Shown here: positions 1 through 8,887 of the stretch, piece after piece
Numbering within the stretch: position 1 is the first letter of the stretch
How the letters are laid out: every line of letters starts with the position of its first letter
Assembly (NCBI GenBank): GCA_003577005.1
Contig: QEUW01000012.1
Location: forward strand, 10,370-74,369
Length of the DNA stretch: 64,000 bases
Reading direction: 5' to 3'
Source: Chloroflexota bacterium
GTDB lineage: Bacteria > Chloroflexota > Anaerolineae > Caldilineales > Caldilineaceae
Translations under genes and position numbers: made by a program
Notes under the pieces: generated by a model
The model's input: the letters and a program-made list of their open reading frames with translations, nothing else
Databases searched by the model: none
What the model was told of the DNA's origin: nothing

Positions 1-101
1 AATCCCAATCCGAGCGCCATCCACAGCGCCATCCAGCGCGGGCTACCGAGTGTGAACGGGCCGATCCGGGCGGACTCAGTGTGTACAGTTTCGATCTTCA
101 T
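1..101 (-). CDS. Partial CDS, N-terminus only, unknown product
   Basis: An open frame starts with ATG at 101-99 and runs off the left edge of the window, giving 33 residues. After about 20 polar residues it turns into a Trp/Met/Leu/Gly-rich stretch (GSPRWMALWMALGLG) that could begin a membrane helix, so a membrane protein is possible. No clear Shine-Dalgarno site is seen. It is transcribed in the same direction as the dioxygenase upstream and is separated from it by the hairpin at 225-303. Too little is visible to name a family, and the frame could be chance. Confidence 0.35.
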   Translation of the reverse strand, partial: MKIETVHTESARIGPFTLGSPRWMALWMALGLG

Positions 102-224
102 GCACTTCTAATCCAACTCCGCGCAACAACTTCTTTTTGCGAAATCACCGTATCCCCAAGTTCCCAGTTCACTTTGCTCATGATAAGGGTATGTTCTCCA
201 GCAGGCAAGACGAACAACTAGCGT

Positions 225-303
225 GGGAATACAGGTAGCCAGGTAGACTGGGAATCAAGTAGACAGGGAGTTCTGCTTTATTTACCTGGCCACCTGTATT
301 CCC
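225..303. terminator. Intergenic hairpin (21-bp arms)
   Basis: Arms 225-245 and 283-303 are reverse complements except for one position. They are built from the words GGGAATACAGGT and CCAGGTA, and related words (CTGGGAATC, GTAGACAGG) recur in the 37-nt loop. It lies 15 nt past the stop of the dioxygenase gene, where a transcription terminator is expected. There is no long T tract, so Rho-independent function is inferred from position and stem strength only. Confidence 0.55.
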
Positions 304-317
304 TATTTGCCTAGACC

Positions 318-1112
318 TCAGTGATCGGCAAACGGAAAGGTGCCTTTATACCCGAGCGTCTCCAGCGTAAACTGTGGGTCGCTGACAAAACGGATGCCAG
401 GGAACATGGGATTTTGCTGGTAGTGCAATACGATGTTAGCGCGCATATCGCCTGCCGGGTCGGGCCCCAGTTTGGCGCCTTGATGGGGAATATGGCTGTA
501 GAAGATCACAGCATCCCCTGCCTGTGGGTAGAGGTCGACATGTTCCTGTTCGTCACACCAACGCTGAAAAGGATCGTTACGGTCCTCGGTATAACGCAGA
601 TAAGGCCGCAACTCCTCCGGCACCGGCCGGTCGAGGTACCCCTTAAGAAATGTGAGCCGTGCGCGATCCGGCGTATTATCTGTGAGATAGAAGGTCACAT
701 TCATACAGACCCCAATGGATGGCTTAGCCGCACCGGACTTTTCCGCCTGATAGTAGTAGTCGTAGAAATCCATGTGCCATTCCTGCGTATAATCGCCCGG
801 ATTGACGTGACCACGTACACTGCGCAACTGGCACTGCCTGCCCAAAACAGCCTGGAGATAAGGCGCGGTGGCAGGGTGGGCAATGAGGCTCTTGGTCATC
901 TCCGGCTGGTGGATCAACAACTTTTCGAACGCAACGTTGCCCACCCCGTTGCTGATCTCGTACTGTTTGCGGTTGTAGAGATCGTACAAAACCGCCTTCC
1001 AGCGCGCCAGTGTCTCCGGGTCTAGCGCCTGGCGGCACAGCAAAAAGCCATCGCGGTTGAGTTGCGCCAAATTCTGCTCATTCGTTTGCTCGATCTGTGC
1101 GTGCATCTGCAT
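318..1112 (-). CDS. Phytanoyl-CoA dioxygenase (PhyH) family protein
   Basis: 264 residues, typical for the PhyH branch of Fe(II)/2-oxoglutarate oxygenases. The HxD part of the facial triad is visible as H113-M-D115 in EWHMDF. The distal His is most likely H210 in HIPHQG, with R224 placed to bind the 2-oxoglutarate carboxylate. The start ATG follows GGAGGAG with a short spacer. These enzymes hydroxylate unactivated carbons with 2-oxoglutarate, O2 and iron; the substrate cannot be read from the sequence. It is the last gene before the hairpin at 225-303 and lies 23 nt downstream of the helicase gene, so the two may be co-transcribed. Confidence 0.8.
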   Translation of the reverse strand: MQMHAQIEQTNEQNLAQLNRDGFLLCRQALDPETLARWKAVLYDLYNRKQYEISNGVGNVAFEKLLIHQPEMTKSLIAHPATAPYLQAVLGRQCQLRSVRGHVNPGDYTQEWHMDFYDYYYQAEKSGAAKPSIGVCMNVTFYLTDNTPDRARLTFLKGYLDRPVPEELRPYLRYTEDRNDPFQRWCDEQEHVDLYPQAGDAVIFYSHIPHQGAKLGPDPAGDMRANIVLHYQQNPMFPGIRFVSDPQFTLETLGYKGTFPFADH

Positions 1113-1135
1113 GGTCTCCTCCGAAGCGTAAATAG

Positions 1136-4100
1136 CTAGAATAAACTCAACTGCTGTAGTTCTGGCTTTTCTCGTTCCGCGGGGCGACGGGCCATCTCCT
1201 TGATCTCCTTGAGGGTATGCTCGATGTCAGCCAGGAAGCGAGACGGCTCGTTTTGTAACCGCTGCCCAAACAGAAAACGGGTGCGCGCATGGGTCAAGAC
1301 GAGCTTGCGGCGGGCGCGCGTCATCCCCACGAAAAAGAGCCGCCGCTCTTCCTCTACGTCCGGCTCCTCGCCTGGCCGCTCATAGGGTAGCAGCCCTTCT
1401 TCGCAACCGGTGATAAAGACGACGGGAAACTCCAACCCCTTGGCCGCGTGCAGCGTCATGAGCGTCACACGGTCGGCGCGCGGGTCGTAAAGATCCGCCT
1501 CCTTTTGCAGCGCGAGCAGCTCTAAAAATTCTACCACACGGCTGGCGTATGGGATGGCCTGCCGGCGCAATCGGGCAATGCGTTCCTGCGCCTGCTCATC
1601 GGGCGTGCGCCGCACCACTGTGGAAAGAAATTGCTGGATACGGTCAATCAGCTCGGTGACCGGCGCTGTGGCACACAGCGTATGCAATTCAGCTAAAAAC
1701 GCAGTCACCGCAGGGATCACGCGTTTCGGGAGATCAGCCAGGAGTTGCTCCCGGTAAAGCTCGGTCTTTGGATTGTGCGCCAGATGTAAAAAGGCGAGAA
1801 TCTCGCGGATCTCCGCATACTTGACCAGTGGCGTCTGCCCCACCGTCTGATATGGGATGCCCGAGCGCTCGAACGCCTCACAAAGAGGCCGGCTTTGGGC
1901 GCCGGTGCGATAGAGCACGGCAAAGTCGCCAAACGAGCGCACCCCCTCTGCGCTTGCGCCGACGCGGCCCGAATCGAGCGAGAAGAGGCTGGTGCCCCCC
2001 ACCATCTGCTCGATCTGGTGGACCACATATTCGGCTTCGGCCTTGTCCGTCGGCGCGGGATAGATCTCTAGTTTGGTCTGGTCGAGAAAGTCGGACCAGA
2101 TGCGCAATCGCTCTGCGCTGGCGTTGCCGGCGATCACCTGGGTGGCGGCATCGAGGATCAACTGGGTCGAACGGTAGTTCTGTCGCAACCGCAACACCTG
2201 TGCGCCGGGATAGTCTTCCTCAAAACGGAGGAAGTAACGGCGATCTGCCCCGCGGAAACCATAAATGGCCTGATCCGGGTCGCCGATGGCGCAGAGGTTC
2301 GCCGGCGCCCTGGATGTCTTGGTCAACAATCTCAAAAGCCGATATTGGGCCAGGTTGATGTCCTGGTATTCATCCACCGAAATCCAACGATACCGCTCCT
2401 GCACCCGCTGCAGGAGAGCCGCATCGCCTTCCAGCAGACGGACCGTAAGATAGATCAAATCGTCAAAGTCCACCAATCGATTGCGCCGCAGTTCAGCGTC
2501 ATAGGCGCGGTAGACCGCGGCCAGCAACGTTTCACTTTCCGGTGTGGCTGGGCCGGTCACCGTCTCTGGCGTGCGCAGATCGTTCTTCGCAGTAGAGATC
2601 GCTTCGAGCGCCTGGCCAAGTTCCTTCTGGTTCCAGTCAGGGTAAAGCCGCCGCAAGAGAGCCAGGCGATCATCCTCGCTGGCGATGGCGAAGTCAGGGG
2701 CCAGCTCAATGGCCGCTCCCTCGGCGCGCAGCAGCCCGGCGGCAAAGGCGTGAAAGGTCTGCACGGTGAGCCGGTCGGCGAGCGCGCTACCCAACAACGT
2801 GGTCAGGCGCTGGACCATTTCTTCAGCGGCCTTGTTGGTAAAGGTGATCGCCAGGATCATCTCAGGCGCTACGCCATGCTCGGTCATCAGATAGGCAATG
2901 CGATGGGTCAAGGTCCGTGTCTTGCCCGTGCCCGGCCCGGCGACGATGAGGAGCGGCGAGTCGATGCAACGGACCGCCGCCTGCTGCTCGGTGTTGAGAC
3001 CCGCCAGCAGGGCAGAGGGCGTGAACGGGATAGACCGCGGATGCGGCGGATTTTCGCGGATCCTATTGGGTGTGGGCTCTTGAGGTAGCGAGTAACTCTT
3101 GTTGTCAGATTCCGCAACCGGCTGCTTCAACGCAAAGAGATCCGTCTGCGCCCAGGGCGAGGGGCGGGCGGCGTCGCCCTGTTCTTCACGGTTGGCTTCG
3201 GCTCGCCGACTGCTGGCCGGACGTTGAGGGCGTGCGCCGAAAAGATCGAGTTGGGCTGTGGAAACACTTCGTTCTTGTTGCTCAAAGAGCTTGATGACAC
3301 CATATTCGCCATCATACCCGGCTGCAATCGAGACTTCGCCACTGCGCATGCGCCGGATGCCCTCGGCCAACAATTCGCCACCCACACGGACTAGGTCAGG
3401 AAGCGGCGCGTCCTGAAGAATAGACAGTTCAGGGCCCAGCTTGCCAAGCAAAGTTTGGTAGGCCTGCTGAACCTTACGCGCACCAGCGCCCACACCCAGC
3501 ACCTCGCCCAGAATTTCGGGCAGCGGGATCAGGTTGGCATAGGGATGGGTGCGCGCTGGCCGGCCACCGGGTGGGCGGTCGGCCAGCGTAGCGACCCGAT
3601 TGAGCACGCCGACGGTGACTTCTTTGCCACAGACCGGGCAGCGCCCCTGGTGAGCGGTTGTCTCCTCCGGCTCCCAGCGCACGTTGCAGTTGCGGTGACC
3701 GTCACAGTGGTATTTCCCCTCTTCGGGGAAGAATTCAAGGGTGCCGCCAAAGGCGTTCGGGTCGCCGCTTTTCAAAGCAGCAAAGATGGCACTGTAAGAT
3801 GGTTCGGTGTGAAAGACAGTCGCCTCGCGCGCCAGCTTGGGCGGCGAATGGGCATCGGAATTGGAGACGAGCGTGTAGCGGTCCAAAGACGAGACGCGCC
3901 AGTTCATAGGCGGGTCAGATGAAAGCCCGGTCTCCAGCGCAAAGATGTGTGACGTCAGGTCGCCAAAACACGCTTCGATGGAGTCAAAACCCGACTTGGA
4001 ACCAAGCACCGCAAACCAGGGCGTCCAGATATGGGCGGGGATAAGATAGCCCTGCGGATCGGTCTCCAGCACGATTTCGAGCAGGTCGCGCGAATCGAGC

Positions 4101-4525
4101 CCCAGGATTGGCCGGCCGTCGGCGCGGATATTGCCGATCTTCTCCAGCGCGGCCTGCAACCGTTCCACAGCGGCGAGCGAGGGCACAAAGAGGATGTGGT
4201 GAACCTTACGCACCTGGCCGTCCCGCTTATAGATATTGCTGACCTCGCCCGCCAACATAAAACGTACCGGCCCCCGGCAGGCGGGCGGCGCCTGGTCGGC
4301 AAGGGCTTGAGTGTACTCCTCCTTCAGCCGGAAAAGTCCTTCTTCCGCCGGTTCGAGCTTTTGCCTCATCTCCGCCAGCCAGCCTGGGTGGGCGATGTCG
4401 CCTGTCCCGACGACATGCACGCCCTTCAACTGAGCCCATAGGTTCAGGTGCTCGAAGTCAAGATCACGGCTAGTCGCGCGGGAGTAGTGCGAGTGGATGT
4501 GGAGATCGGCGACAAGTTTGGGCAT
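1136..4525 (-). CDS. EndoQ-like PHP endonuclease fused to UvrD/Rep helicase
   Basis: 1129 residues. Numbering below counts from an in-frame ATG 16 codons upstream; the start chosen is MPKL, where homology to PHP proteins begins, because the extra codons are only ATCCATC-type word repeat. Residues 17-430 match the EndoQ/TIGR00375 family: DLHIHSHYS metal motif, a second metal site around SNSDAH (239) and a zinc-finger-like segment with C290, C296, C312 and C315. Residues 520-1100 are a superfamily 1A helicase: Walker A AGPGTGKT (545-552), VDEYQD, GDPDQAIYGFRGA, QNYRST, TLHAAKGLEF and VGMTRARRKL. Archaeal EndoQ nicks 5' of deaminated bases, so the fusion probably nicks damaged DNA and unwinds from the nick. 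QLDLF (441-445), QTDLF (476-480) and C-terminal QLSLF match the beta-clamp-binding pentapeptide. Confidence 0.85.
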   Translation of the reverse strand: MPKLVADLHIHSHYSRATSRDLDFEHLNLWAQLKGVHVVGTGDIAHPGWLAEMRQKLEPAEEGLFRLKEEYTQALADQAPPACRGPVRFMLAGEVSNIYKRDGQVRKVHHILFVPSLAAVERLQAALEKIGNIRADGRPILGLDSRDLLEIVLETDPQGYLIPAHIWTPWFAVLGSKSGFDSIEACFGDLTSHIFALETGLSSDPPMNWRVSSLDRYTLVSNSDAHSPPKLAREATVFHTEPSYSAIFAALKSGDPNAFGGTLEFFPEEGKYHCDGHRNCNVRWEPEETTAHQGRCPVCGKEVTVGVLNRVATLADRPPGGRPARTHPYANLIPLPEILGEVLGVGAGARKVQQAYQTLLGKLGPELSILQDAPLPDLVRVGGELLAEGIRRMRSGEVSIAAGYDGEYGVIKLFEQQERSVSTAQLDLFGARPQRPASSRRAEANREEQGDAARPSPWAQTDLFALKQPVAESDNKSYSLPQEPTPNRIRENPPHPRSIPFTPSALLAGLNTEQQAAVRCIDSPLLIVAGPGTGKTRTLTHRIAYLMTEHGVAPEMILAITFTNKAAEEMVQRLTTLLGSALADRLTVQTFHAFAAGLLRAEGAAIELAPDFAIASEDDRLALLRRLYPDWNQKELGQALEAISTAKNDLRTPETVTGPATPESETLLAAVYRAYDAELRRNRLVDFDDLIYLTVRLLEGDAALLQRVQERYRWISVDEYQDINLAQYRLLRLLTKTSRAPANLCAIGDPDQAIYGFRGADRRYFLRFEEDYPGAQVLRLRQNYRSTQLILDAATQVIAGNASAERLRIWSDFLDQTKLEIYPAPTDKAEAEYVVHQIEQMVGGTSLFSLDSGRVGASAEGVRSFGDFAVLYRTGAQSRPLCEAFERSGIPYQTVGQTPLVKYAEIREILAFLHLAHNPKTELYREQLLADLPKRVIPAVTAFLAELHTLCATAPVTELIDRIQQFLSTVVRRTPDEQAQERIARLRRQAIPYASRVVEFLELLALQKEADLYDPRADRVTLMTLHAAKGLEFPVVFITGCEEGLLPYERPGEEPDVEEERRLFFVGMTRARRKLVLTHARTRFLFGQRLQNEPSRFLADIEHTLKEIKEMARRPAEREKPELQQLSLF

Positions 4526-4528
4526 GGA

Positions 4529-4571
4529 TGATGGATGATGGACGATGGACCTTAGACGATGGGCTATCGTC
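4529..4571. repeat. ATGGATGATGGACGATGG word repeat with small hairpin
   Basis: Imperfect iteration of GATGATGG/GACGATGG words ends in the hairpin GACGAT (4555-4560) / ATCGTC (4566-4571). It fills the gap between the oxidoreductase stop and the helicase start. The same words build the hairpins at 25088-25132 and 32637-32710. Confidence 0.6.
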
Positions 4572-4576
4572 AAAAC

Positions 4577-5575
4577 CTACTTCACGTAGACAACCTTCTC
4601 ATTCTCCAACGACTCGATGGCGGCGGCGATCACCTTTTGAGCGGCGAGAGCGTCGGCGGCTTTGCCATCGATCTCCGCTGGCGGCACACCGGCTGCGACC
4701 TGTTCGAGAAAGACATGGATACGGTTGCGGAAGGTGTCGTTGAAGTCGCGGTAGCCGCCAAAGAGCGGGTTGGTGTAGACCGTCTTTTCGGGGTTGCCGG
4801 CAGGATAGAGCGTCACCTCGCGATACATGTCATCGATGACAAAACGGCCCTTGAGGCCCGCCACCTCGCACCTCTCCATCGGGTGGCCGCGTTCGATGTC
4901 ATAGCTGCCGGTGAGCGTACCCACTGCGCCGCTCTTGAAACGAAAATTGAAGGTGGCCGTCGACCAGATCTGCCGGCCAGGCGCCATCATCGCAAAACAG
5001 TGCACCGCTTCGATGTCCCCGCAAAAATAGCGCATCACATCGATCGTGTGCGGGTGGAGCGCCTTGAGATGAAACCAGGGCGAGCTTTCGCGCGGATTCT
5101 TGATCCACATACTCATGTTGCAAAAGAGTGGGTGGCCGATGCGCCCCTCGTCCACCCACTTTTTGGCCAGCCGCGCCGCCGGAGTGAAGCGGTGGTTGAG
5201 GTTGATGCCATAGCAGAGACCTTTGGCCTGGGCTTTGGCAACCATCTCTTCGGCCTCTTCGACTTCGTTGGAGATAGGCTTTTCGCCGAGCACATGACAA
5301 CCAAATTCGAGCGCCTGGATCGTGGGTAAGTAATGTTCGCTGCCATATTCTTTTCCACCGGTGGCGACGCTTACGATATCAGGACGCACAGTCTCCAACA
5401 TCTGCTGGACGTCGTAATAGGCGGGCACGTCGTATTTGGCAGCGCCAGCGTCGGCGCGAGCTCGGTCCCAGTCGCAGACGCCCACCAGTTGGGCCAGTTC
5501 ATCCTCTTTGTACATGGTGGCATGGATGTTGCCAATCGCCCCCATGCCGATGACGGCAACGCGCAGCTTGTCCAT
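4577..5575 (-). CDS. Gfo/Idh/MocA family oxidoreductase
   Basis: 332 residues, usual family length. An N-terminal Rossmann fold begins at VAVIGMGAIGNIH, the EKP motif is at 98-100, and the likely catalytic region is KALHPHTIDVMRYFCGD (about 171-187) with H174 and H176. ATG follows GGAGTTATC. Family members oxidise or reduce sugars, inositols or their derivatives with NAD(P); the substrate is unknown. It is about half identical by eye to the protein at 7838-8836, including the SSPWFH...ALHPH block, so the two are paralogues of a recent duplication. It is on the same strand as the neighbouring oxidoreductase upstream. Confidence 0.88.
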   Translation of the reverse strand: MDKLRVAVIGMGAIGNIHATMYKEDELAQLVGVCDWDRARADAGAAKYDVPAYYDVQQMLETVRPDIVSVATGGKEYGSEHYLPTIQALEFGCHVLGEKPISNEVEEAEEMVAKAQAKGLCYGINLNHRFTPAARLAKKWVDEGRIGHPLFCNMSMWIKNPRESSPWFHLKALHPHTIDVMRYFCGDIEAVHCFAMMAPGRQIWSTATFNFRFKSGAVGTLTGSYDIERGHPMERCEVAGLKGRFVIDDMYREVTLYPAGNPEKTVYTNPLFGGYRDFNDTFRNRIHVFLEQVAAGVPPAEIDGKAADALAAQKVIAAAIESLENEKVVYVK

Positions 5576-5735
5576 GATAACTCCACAGGGTAGCTTTTGG
5601 ATCAGCCGATAGGATCGGGATATACAGAAACAGCAAAAAGCAGTTCACGGAGCACACAGAGACGCCGCAGAGAACACAGAGATAACGCAATTTTGAGACT
5701 GTTTTCTGTGCTTTCTGGAGCTTCTAAACCATGTA

Positions 5736-6761
5736 CTATTGGGTCACCAGATCGACCGGGCGGCGGCGCTCGATACTGTCGAGGATACCCTCGCACACGA
5801 CCATGGCGCGGTAGGCATCACGCAGCGACGGCACATCTGGCGAACCGCTGAGCACGGCGCGGGCAAAGGCTTGCATCTGCCCCCAGTAGCCGCTGCGCAC
5901 CTCAGCATTGTCACGAGTGGCCGGGTTCCAGTAATAGCCGGGAATGCCGGGTGTAGGCCGGTAGCCACTTTCTGCCGTATGTGGCTCAAAATGAAGTGTG
6001 TGCAAGTTGATCAGGCGTAGGTGGGCGCGGGCGTCACCGGCTGCCTCCAATTGGCAGGTCCAGTTCGGTGTGCAGCCTGCCAGGGTAATCGTTCCGCTTG
6101 CACCGCTGGCAAAAGTGGGGGCACAGGCGATGGCAAAGCGTCCCTCCTCGCCGGTGGAGAGCGTTGCATAGACCGACTCGATTTCGCCGGCCAGATGACG
6201 CGCCAGATCGACAGCATGGACGGCCTGGAAGATCATATAGCTCCAGCCGGTGCGTACATCGGCGGTCTCGTGCCACATGGGACTGGGCATAAAGTAACGG
6301 CTCTCCAGATAGAGCAGCTTGCCAAACTCAGGTGTCGCCATCAATTCGCGGAACTTGCGCACTCCAGGCGCATGGCGCATGTTGTGGCCGATCTGCGTGA
6401 TGACGCCCTTGGCCTCGGCCAGTTCCACCAACTCGCGCGCCTGTTCGGTACGCAGGGCTGCTGGTTTCTCCATCATCAAATGGAGCCCGGCCTCAAGTAC
6501 CTGTTTGCCGCATTCATAGTGCATCAGTGGCGGGCCAACTACGATTGCGGCGTCCAGTTCTTCTTTGGCGAGCACCTCGCCGAGATCGGTGTACCAGCGG
6601 CGCGCGCCAAAGAAGTGGGTGTTGCGCCTGGCCAGTTCGGGTTGTAAGTCGCAGCAGGCGACCAGTTCTAGCTCAGGAATCGTCGCAAAGTTCGGATACC
6701 AAGATGCAGTCGCCTGCCGTCCGCAGCCCACAAACCCAATTCGGACAGTGCGTTCTGTCAT
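5736..6761 (-). CDS. Gfo/Idh/MocA family oxidoreductase
   Basis: 341 residues. The Rossmann motif is IGFVGCGRQA at residues 8-17 and the EKP motif lies near residue 98 (LMMEKPAAL). The C-terminal half has the alpha/beta dimerisation fold expected for the family. It is clearly diverged from the 4577-5575 and 7838-8836 pair: it lacks their ALHPH block and has QAVHAVDLARHLAG in that position. Substrate unknown. The 160-nt gap to the next gene downstream contains ACACAGAG-type word repeats (about 5640-5690) resembling the hairpin at 23885-23952. Confidence 0.85.
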   Translation of the reverse strand: MTERTVRIGFVGCGRQATASWYPNFATIPELELVACCDLQPELARRNTHFFGARRWYTDLGEVLAKEELDAAIVVGPPLMHYECGKQVLEAGLHLMMEKPAALRTEQARELVELAEAKGVITQIGHNMRHAPGVRKFRELMATPEFGKLLYLESRYFMPSPMWHETADVRTGWSYMIFQAVHAVDLARHLAGEIESVYATLSTGEEGRFAIACAPTFASGASGTITLAGCTPNWTCQLEAAGDARAHLRLINLHTLHFEPHTAESGYRPTPGIPGYYWNPATRDNAEVRSGYWGQMQAFARAVLSGSPDVPSLRDAYRAMVVCEGILDSIERRRPVDLVTQ

Positions 6762-6772
6762 GCCGATTCACC

Positions 6773-7798
6773 CTATTCGGATGGTGATTGGTGGTTGTTC
6801 GGTGTCTCTGGCCTTGCCTGCCGGGTCTGTGATACCAACTGCTGTAATATGAATTCAAACTCGGCTAGCGAATCCGCATCCATCATTACATCGCTCAGCT
6901 GTCTGACAGCGGCCAGGTCCAGCAATTGTAGCGCTTCATCAAAATGGGTCTCTGCAATCTGAAAACGAAAGGCTAAAAAGCGACGCAGAATTTGTATGGC
7001 AGCCTCACGTCCTTCTTCACGACCTTCTTCACGACCTTCTTCACGTCCTTCTTCACGACCTTCTTCACGACCTTCTGTGAGGCCTTGCTCAAGTCCTTCG
7101 GCGAGGCCTCGAGCGTGCGCTTCGGCGCGCGCTTCGTCCAGGTCCATCACCAATTCCTGGTACAAAGGAGATTCACGGATGATCTGCATACTCCACCTCG
7201 TCATCTGCCTGACTAAATCAGCATCCATCACCAGGCTGGCAAAGAAGCCCAGTAGAATTTCCAACTCCTCTGGCTCAGATTCCTTACGGATGCGTGCAAC
7301 GCACATACGCAGCGTCTCAGGTGTATCACCGCCCTCCATCAGCGGGACGAAGGGCAAGAGGGTCGGGTTGTCCAACGCCAGCGCTTCCGCTGCATCTAAC
7401 CCCCACAGCCGGATCACGTCAAAATCCTGGTGCGCGATCTGGCCGTTGAACTCGCTATGATAAAACTCAGGAATCGCAACCCCTGTGGGAGGCGGCAAGA
7501 GATAGAGGACAGTCACATACACTTCTTGACGATATTTTTCACGCGCCAGCGCCGCGTAGGCGGCAAGACGCAGGGGCATATAGCTGTCGTACCGAGTTTG
7601 CAACTCAATCAGAACCAGGAACCGTCTCCCCGCCTTGTCTCGGACGCGCAAAAGCACATCCGTCGTGCGGGCGATCACCTGGAATTCACCTGACAGCTCT
7701 GCCTCAATCTCTAATCCTTCCTGTTCGAGAATCCATTCGGCCCAAGCCCGCGCGTAGAGGTGAAAGGTGCGTTTGCTGCCGGCGTCGAAAGCGCCCAT
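6773..7798 (-). CDS. Rpn-family PD-(D/E)XK nuclease/transposase-like protein
   Basis: 341 residues. The N-terminal 120 residues carry a PD-(D/E)XK-like core: a conserved Asp in TTDVLLRV and an ExQ in LVLIELQTRYD, followed by the helix LRLAAYAALAREKY, as in Rpn/YhgA and DUF4351 proteins, which promote RecA-independent recombination. Around residues 240-264 six REEG units form a highly charged, probably helical tract, encoded by six 12-bp DNA repeats (7006-7077). The ATG follows AAAAGGG. It lies between oxidoreductase genes, two of which are close paralogues. Whether it is active or a domesticated remnant cannot be told from sequence. Confidence 0.75.
   Translation of the reverse strand: MGAFDAGSKRTFHLYARAWAEWILEQEGLEIEAELSGEFQVIARTTDVLLRVRDKAGRRFLVLIELQTRYDSYMPLRLAAYAALAREKYRQEVYVTVLYLLPPPTGVAIPEFYHSEFNGQIAHQDFDVIRLWGLDAAEALALDNPTLLPFVPLMEGGDTPETLRMCVARIRKESEPEELEILLGFFASLVMDADLVRQMTRWSMQIIRESPLYQELVMDLDEARAEAHARGLAEGLEQGLTEGREEGREEGREEGREEGREEGREAAIQILRRFLAFRFQIAETHFDEALQLLDLAAVRQLSDVMMDADSLAEFEFILQQLVSQTRQARPETPNNHQSPSE
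7006..7077. repeat. 12-bp tandem repeat, six copies, inside the Rpn gene
   Basis: Six head-to-tail copies of CACG(A/T)CCTTCTT on the plus strand encode REEG units on the minus strand. Only one position varies between units. The period is a multiple of three, so slippage would change protein length without breaking the frame. Confidence 0.95.
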
Positions 7799-7837
7799 GC
7801 TATTGCCCTTTTGGTGATTTTACCATAGACAATCATG

Positions 7838-8836
7838 TTAGGAAACTGGCACGGCCTCTGCCTGGCCCGATTCATGCGAGCGGATGGCCGCCTCGATGAT
7901 CTCCTGCACGGCCAATCCCTCTCTGCCAGACGCTTCGATCTCGTCGGGTGGCGCCTCGGCGTGGATCTGCTCCAGCCAGCGGTGGATACGGTTGGTGAAG
8001 GTGGCGCCAAAGCCGCTCAGCCCACCCATGATGCTGTTGCGGATGACCGTCAATTCCTCGCTACGCCGCGGGTAGAGCGTGAGTTCTTCGTACAGATTTT
8101 CTAGCACAAAACGCCCTTCGGTGCCCATCACTTCGCAACGCTCCAGGTTGTGGCGCGGGTTGGCGTCATAGCTGCCTGTAAGGTGGCCGACGACACCATT
8201 CTCGAACTCCAGATTCACCTGGACATTGGAAAAACAGACCCGCCCCGGCGCCCGGTTGAAGAAGGCGTGAACCCGCTTCACATCGCCACAGAAATAGCGC
8301 ATGATGTCGAGCGAATGAGGGTGAAGGGCGCGGATGTGGAACCAGGGAGAGCTCTCGTTGGGATTGTTGATCCACATGGTCATGTTGACCAAGAGCAGAT
8401 CGCCAAGCTTGCCCTCGTTGATCCACTGCTTGGCCTTAGCTGCCGGCGGGACGAAACGGTGGTTTAGGTTGATGCCAAAATAGACACCCTTTTCGTCGGC
8501 CTTTTCGACCATGGCTCGGGCCTTCTGAATGTCGTTGGAGATGGGCTTCTCGCACAACACATTGAGCCCAGCCTCCAGACATTGCATGGTCGGCTCGTAG
8601 TGGTCACCACCATTTTCTACACCAGCGGTGGTAACGCTCACAGCATCGAGCTCTTCGTTTTTCAGCAGGTCGTCTACGCTATAGTAGGCGCGCACACCGT
8701 AGCGCTCGGCAGCCTTGTCGGCGCGTTCTTTGATGATGTCGCAAACCGCAACCAGCTCGGCCAGCGGATCGGCTACATAGACCGGCGCATGGGTGTTGCC
8801 GATACCACCCATACCGATGATAGCTACTTTGAGCAT
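7838..8836 (-). CDS. Gfo/Idh/MocA family oxidoreductase
   Basis: 332 residues, the same length as its paralogue at 4577-5575. The Rossmann motif VAIIGMGGIGNTH is near the N-terminus, CEKPIS near residue 97, and RALHPHSLDIMRYFCGD forms the probable catalytic block. ATG follows GGGGAGAGAGT. It is predicted to be an NAD(P)-dependent sugar or polyol dehydrogenase; the substrate is unknown. The high similarity to the paralogue suggests duplication, with the third oxidoreductase and the Rpn gene now lying between the copies. Confidence 0.88.
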   Translation of the reverse strand: MLKVAIIGMGGIGNTHAPVYVADPLAELVAVCDIIKERADKAAERYGVRAYYSVDDLLKNEELDAVSVTTAGVENGGDHYEPTMQCLEAGLNVLCEKPISNDIQKARAMVEKADEKGVYFGINLNHRFVPPAAKAKQWINEGKLGDLLLVNMTMWINNPNESSPWFHIRALHPHSLDIMRYFCGDVKRVHAFFNRAPGRVCFSNVQVNLEFENGVVGHLTGSYDANPRHNLERCEVMGTEGRFVLENLYEELTLYPRRSEELTVIRNSIMGGLSGFGATFTNRIHRWLEQIHAEAPPDEIEASGREGLAVQEIIEAAIRSHESGQAEAVPVS

Positions 8837-8887
8837 ACTCTCTCCCCTGTCTCCAATCGATGTCTTTTGGTCAAGAAAATCGAGATT

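Noticed and set aside
2345..3088. 247-codon plus-strand frame
   Set aside because: Antisense to the helicase domain of the EndoQ-UvrD fusion; no homology seen.
7006..7077. CRISPR-like short repeat
   Set aside because: Repeats are 12 bp, contiguous and lie inside a coding frame; there are no spacers.
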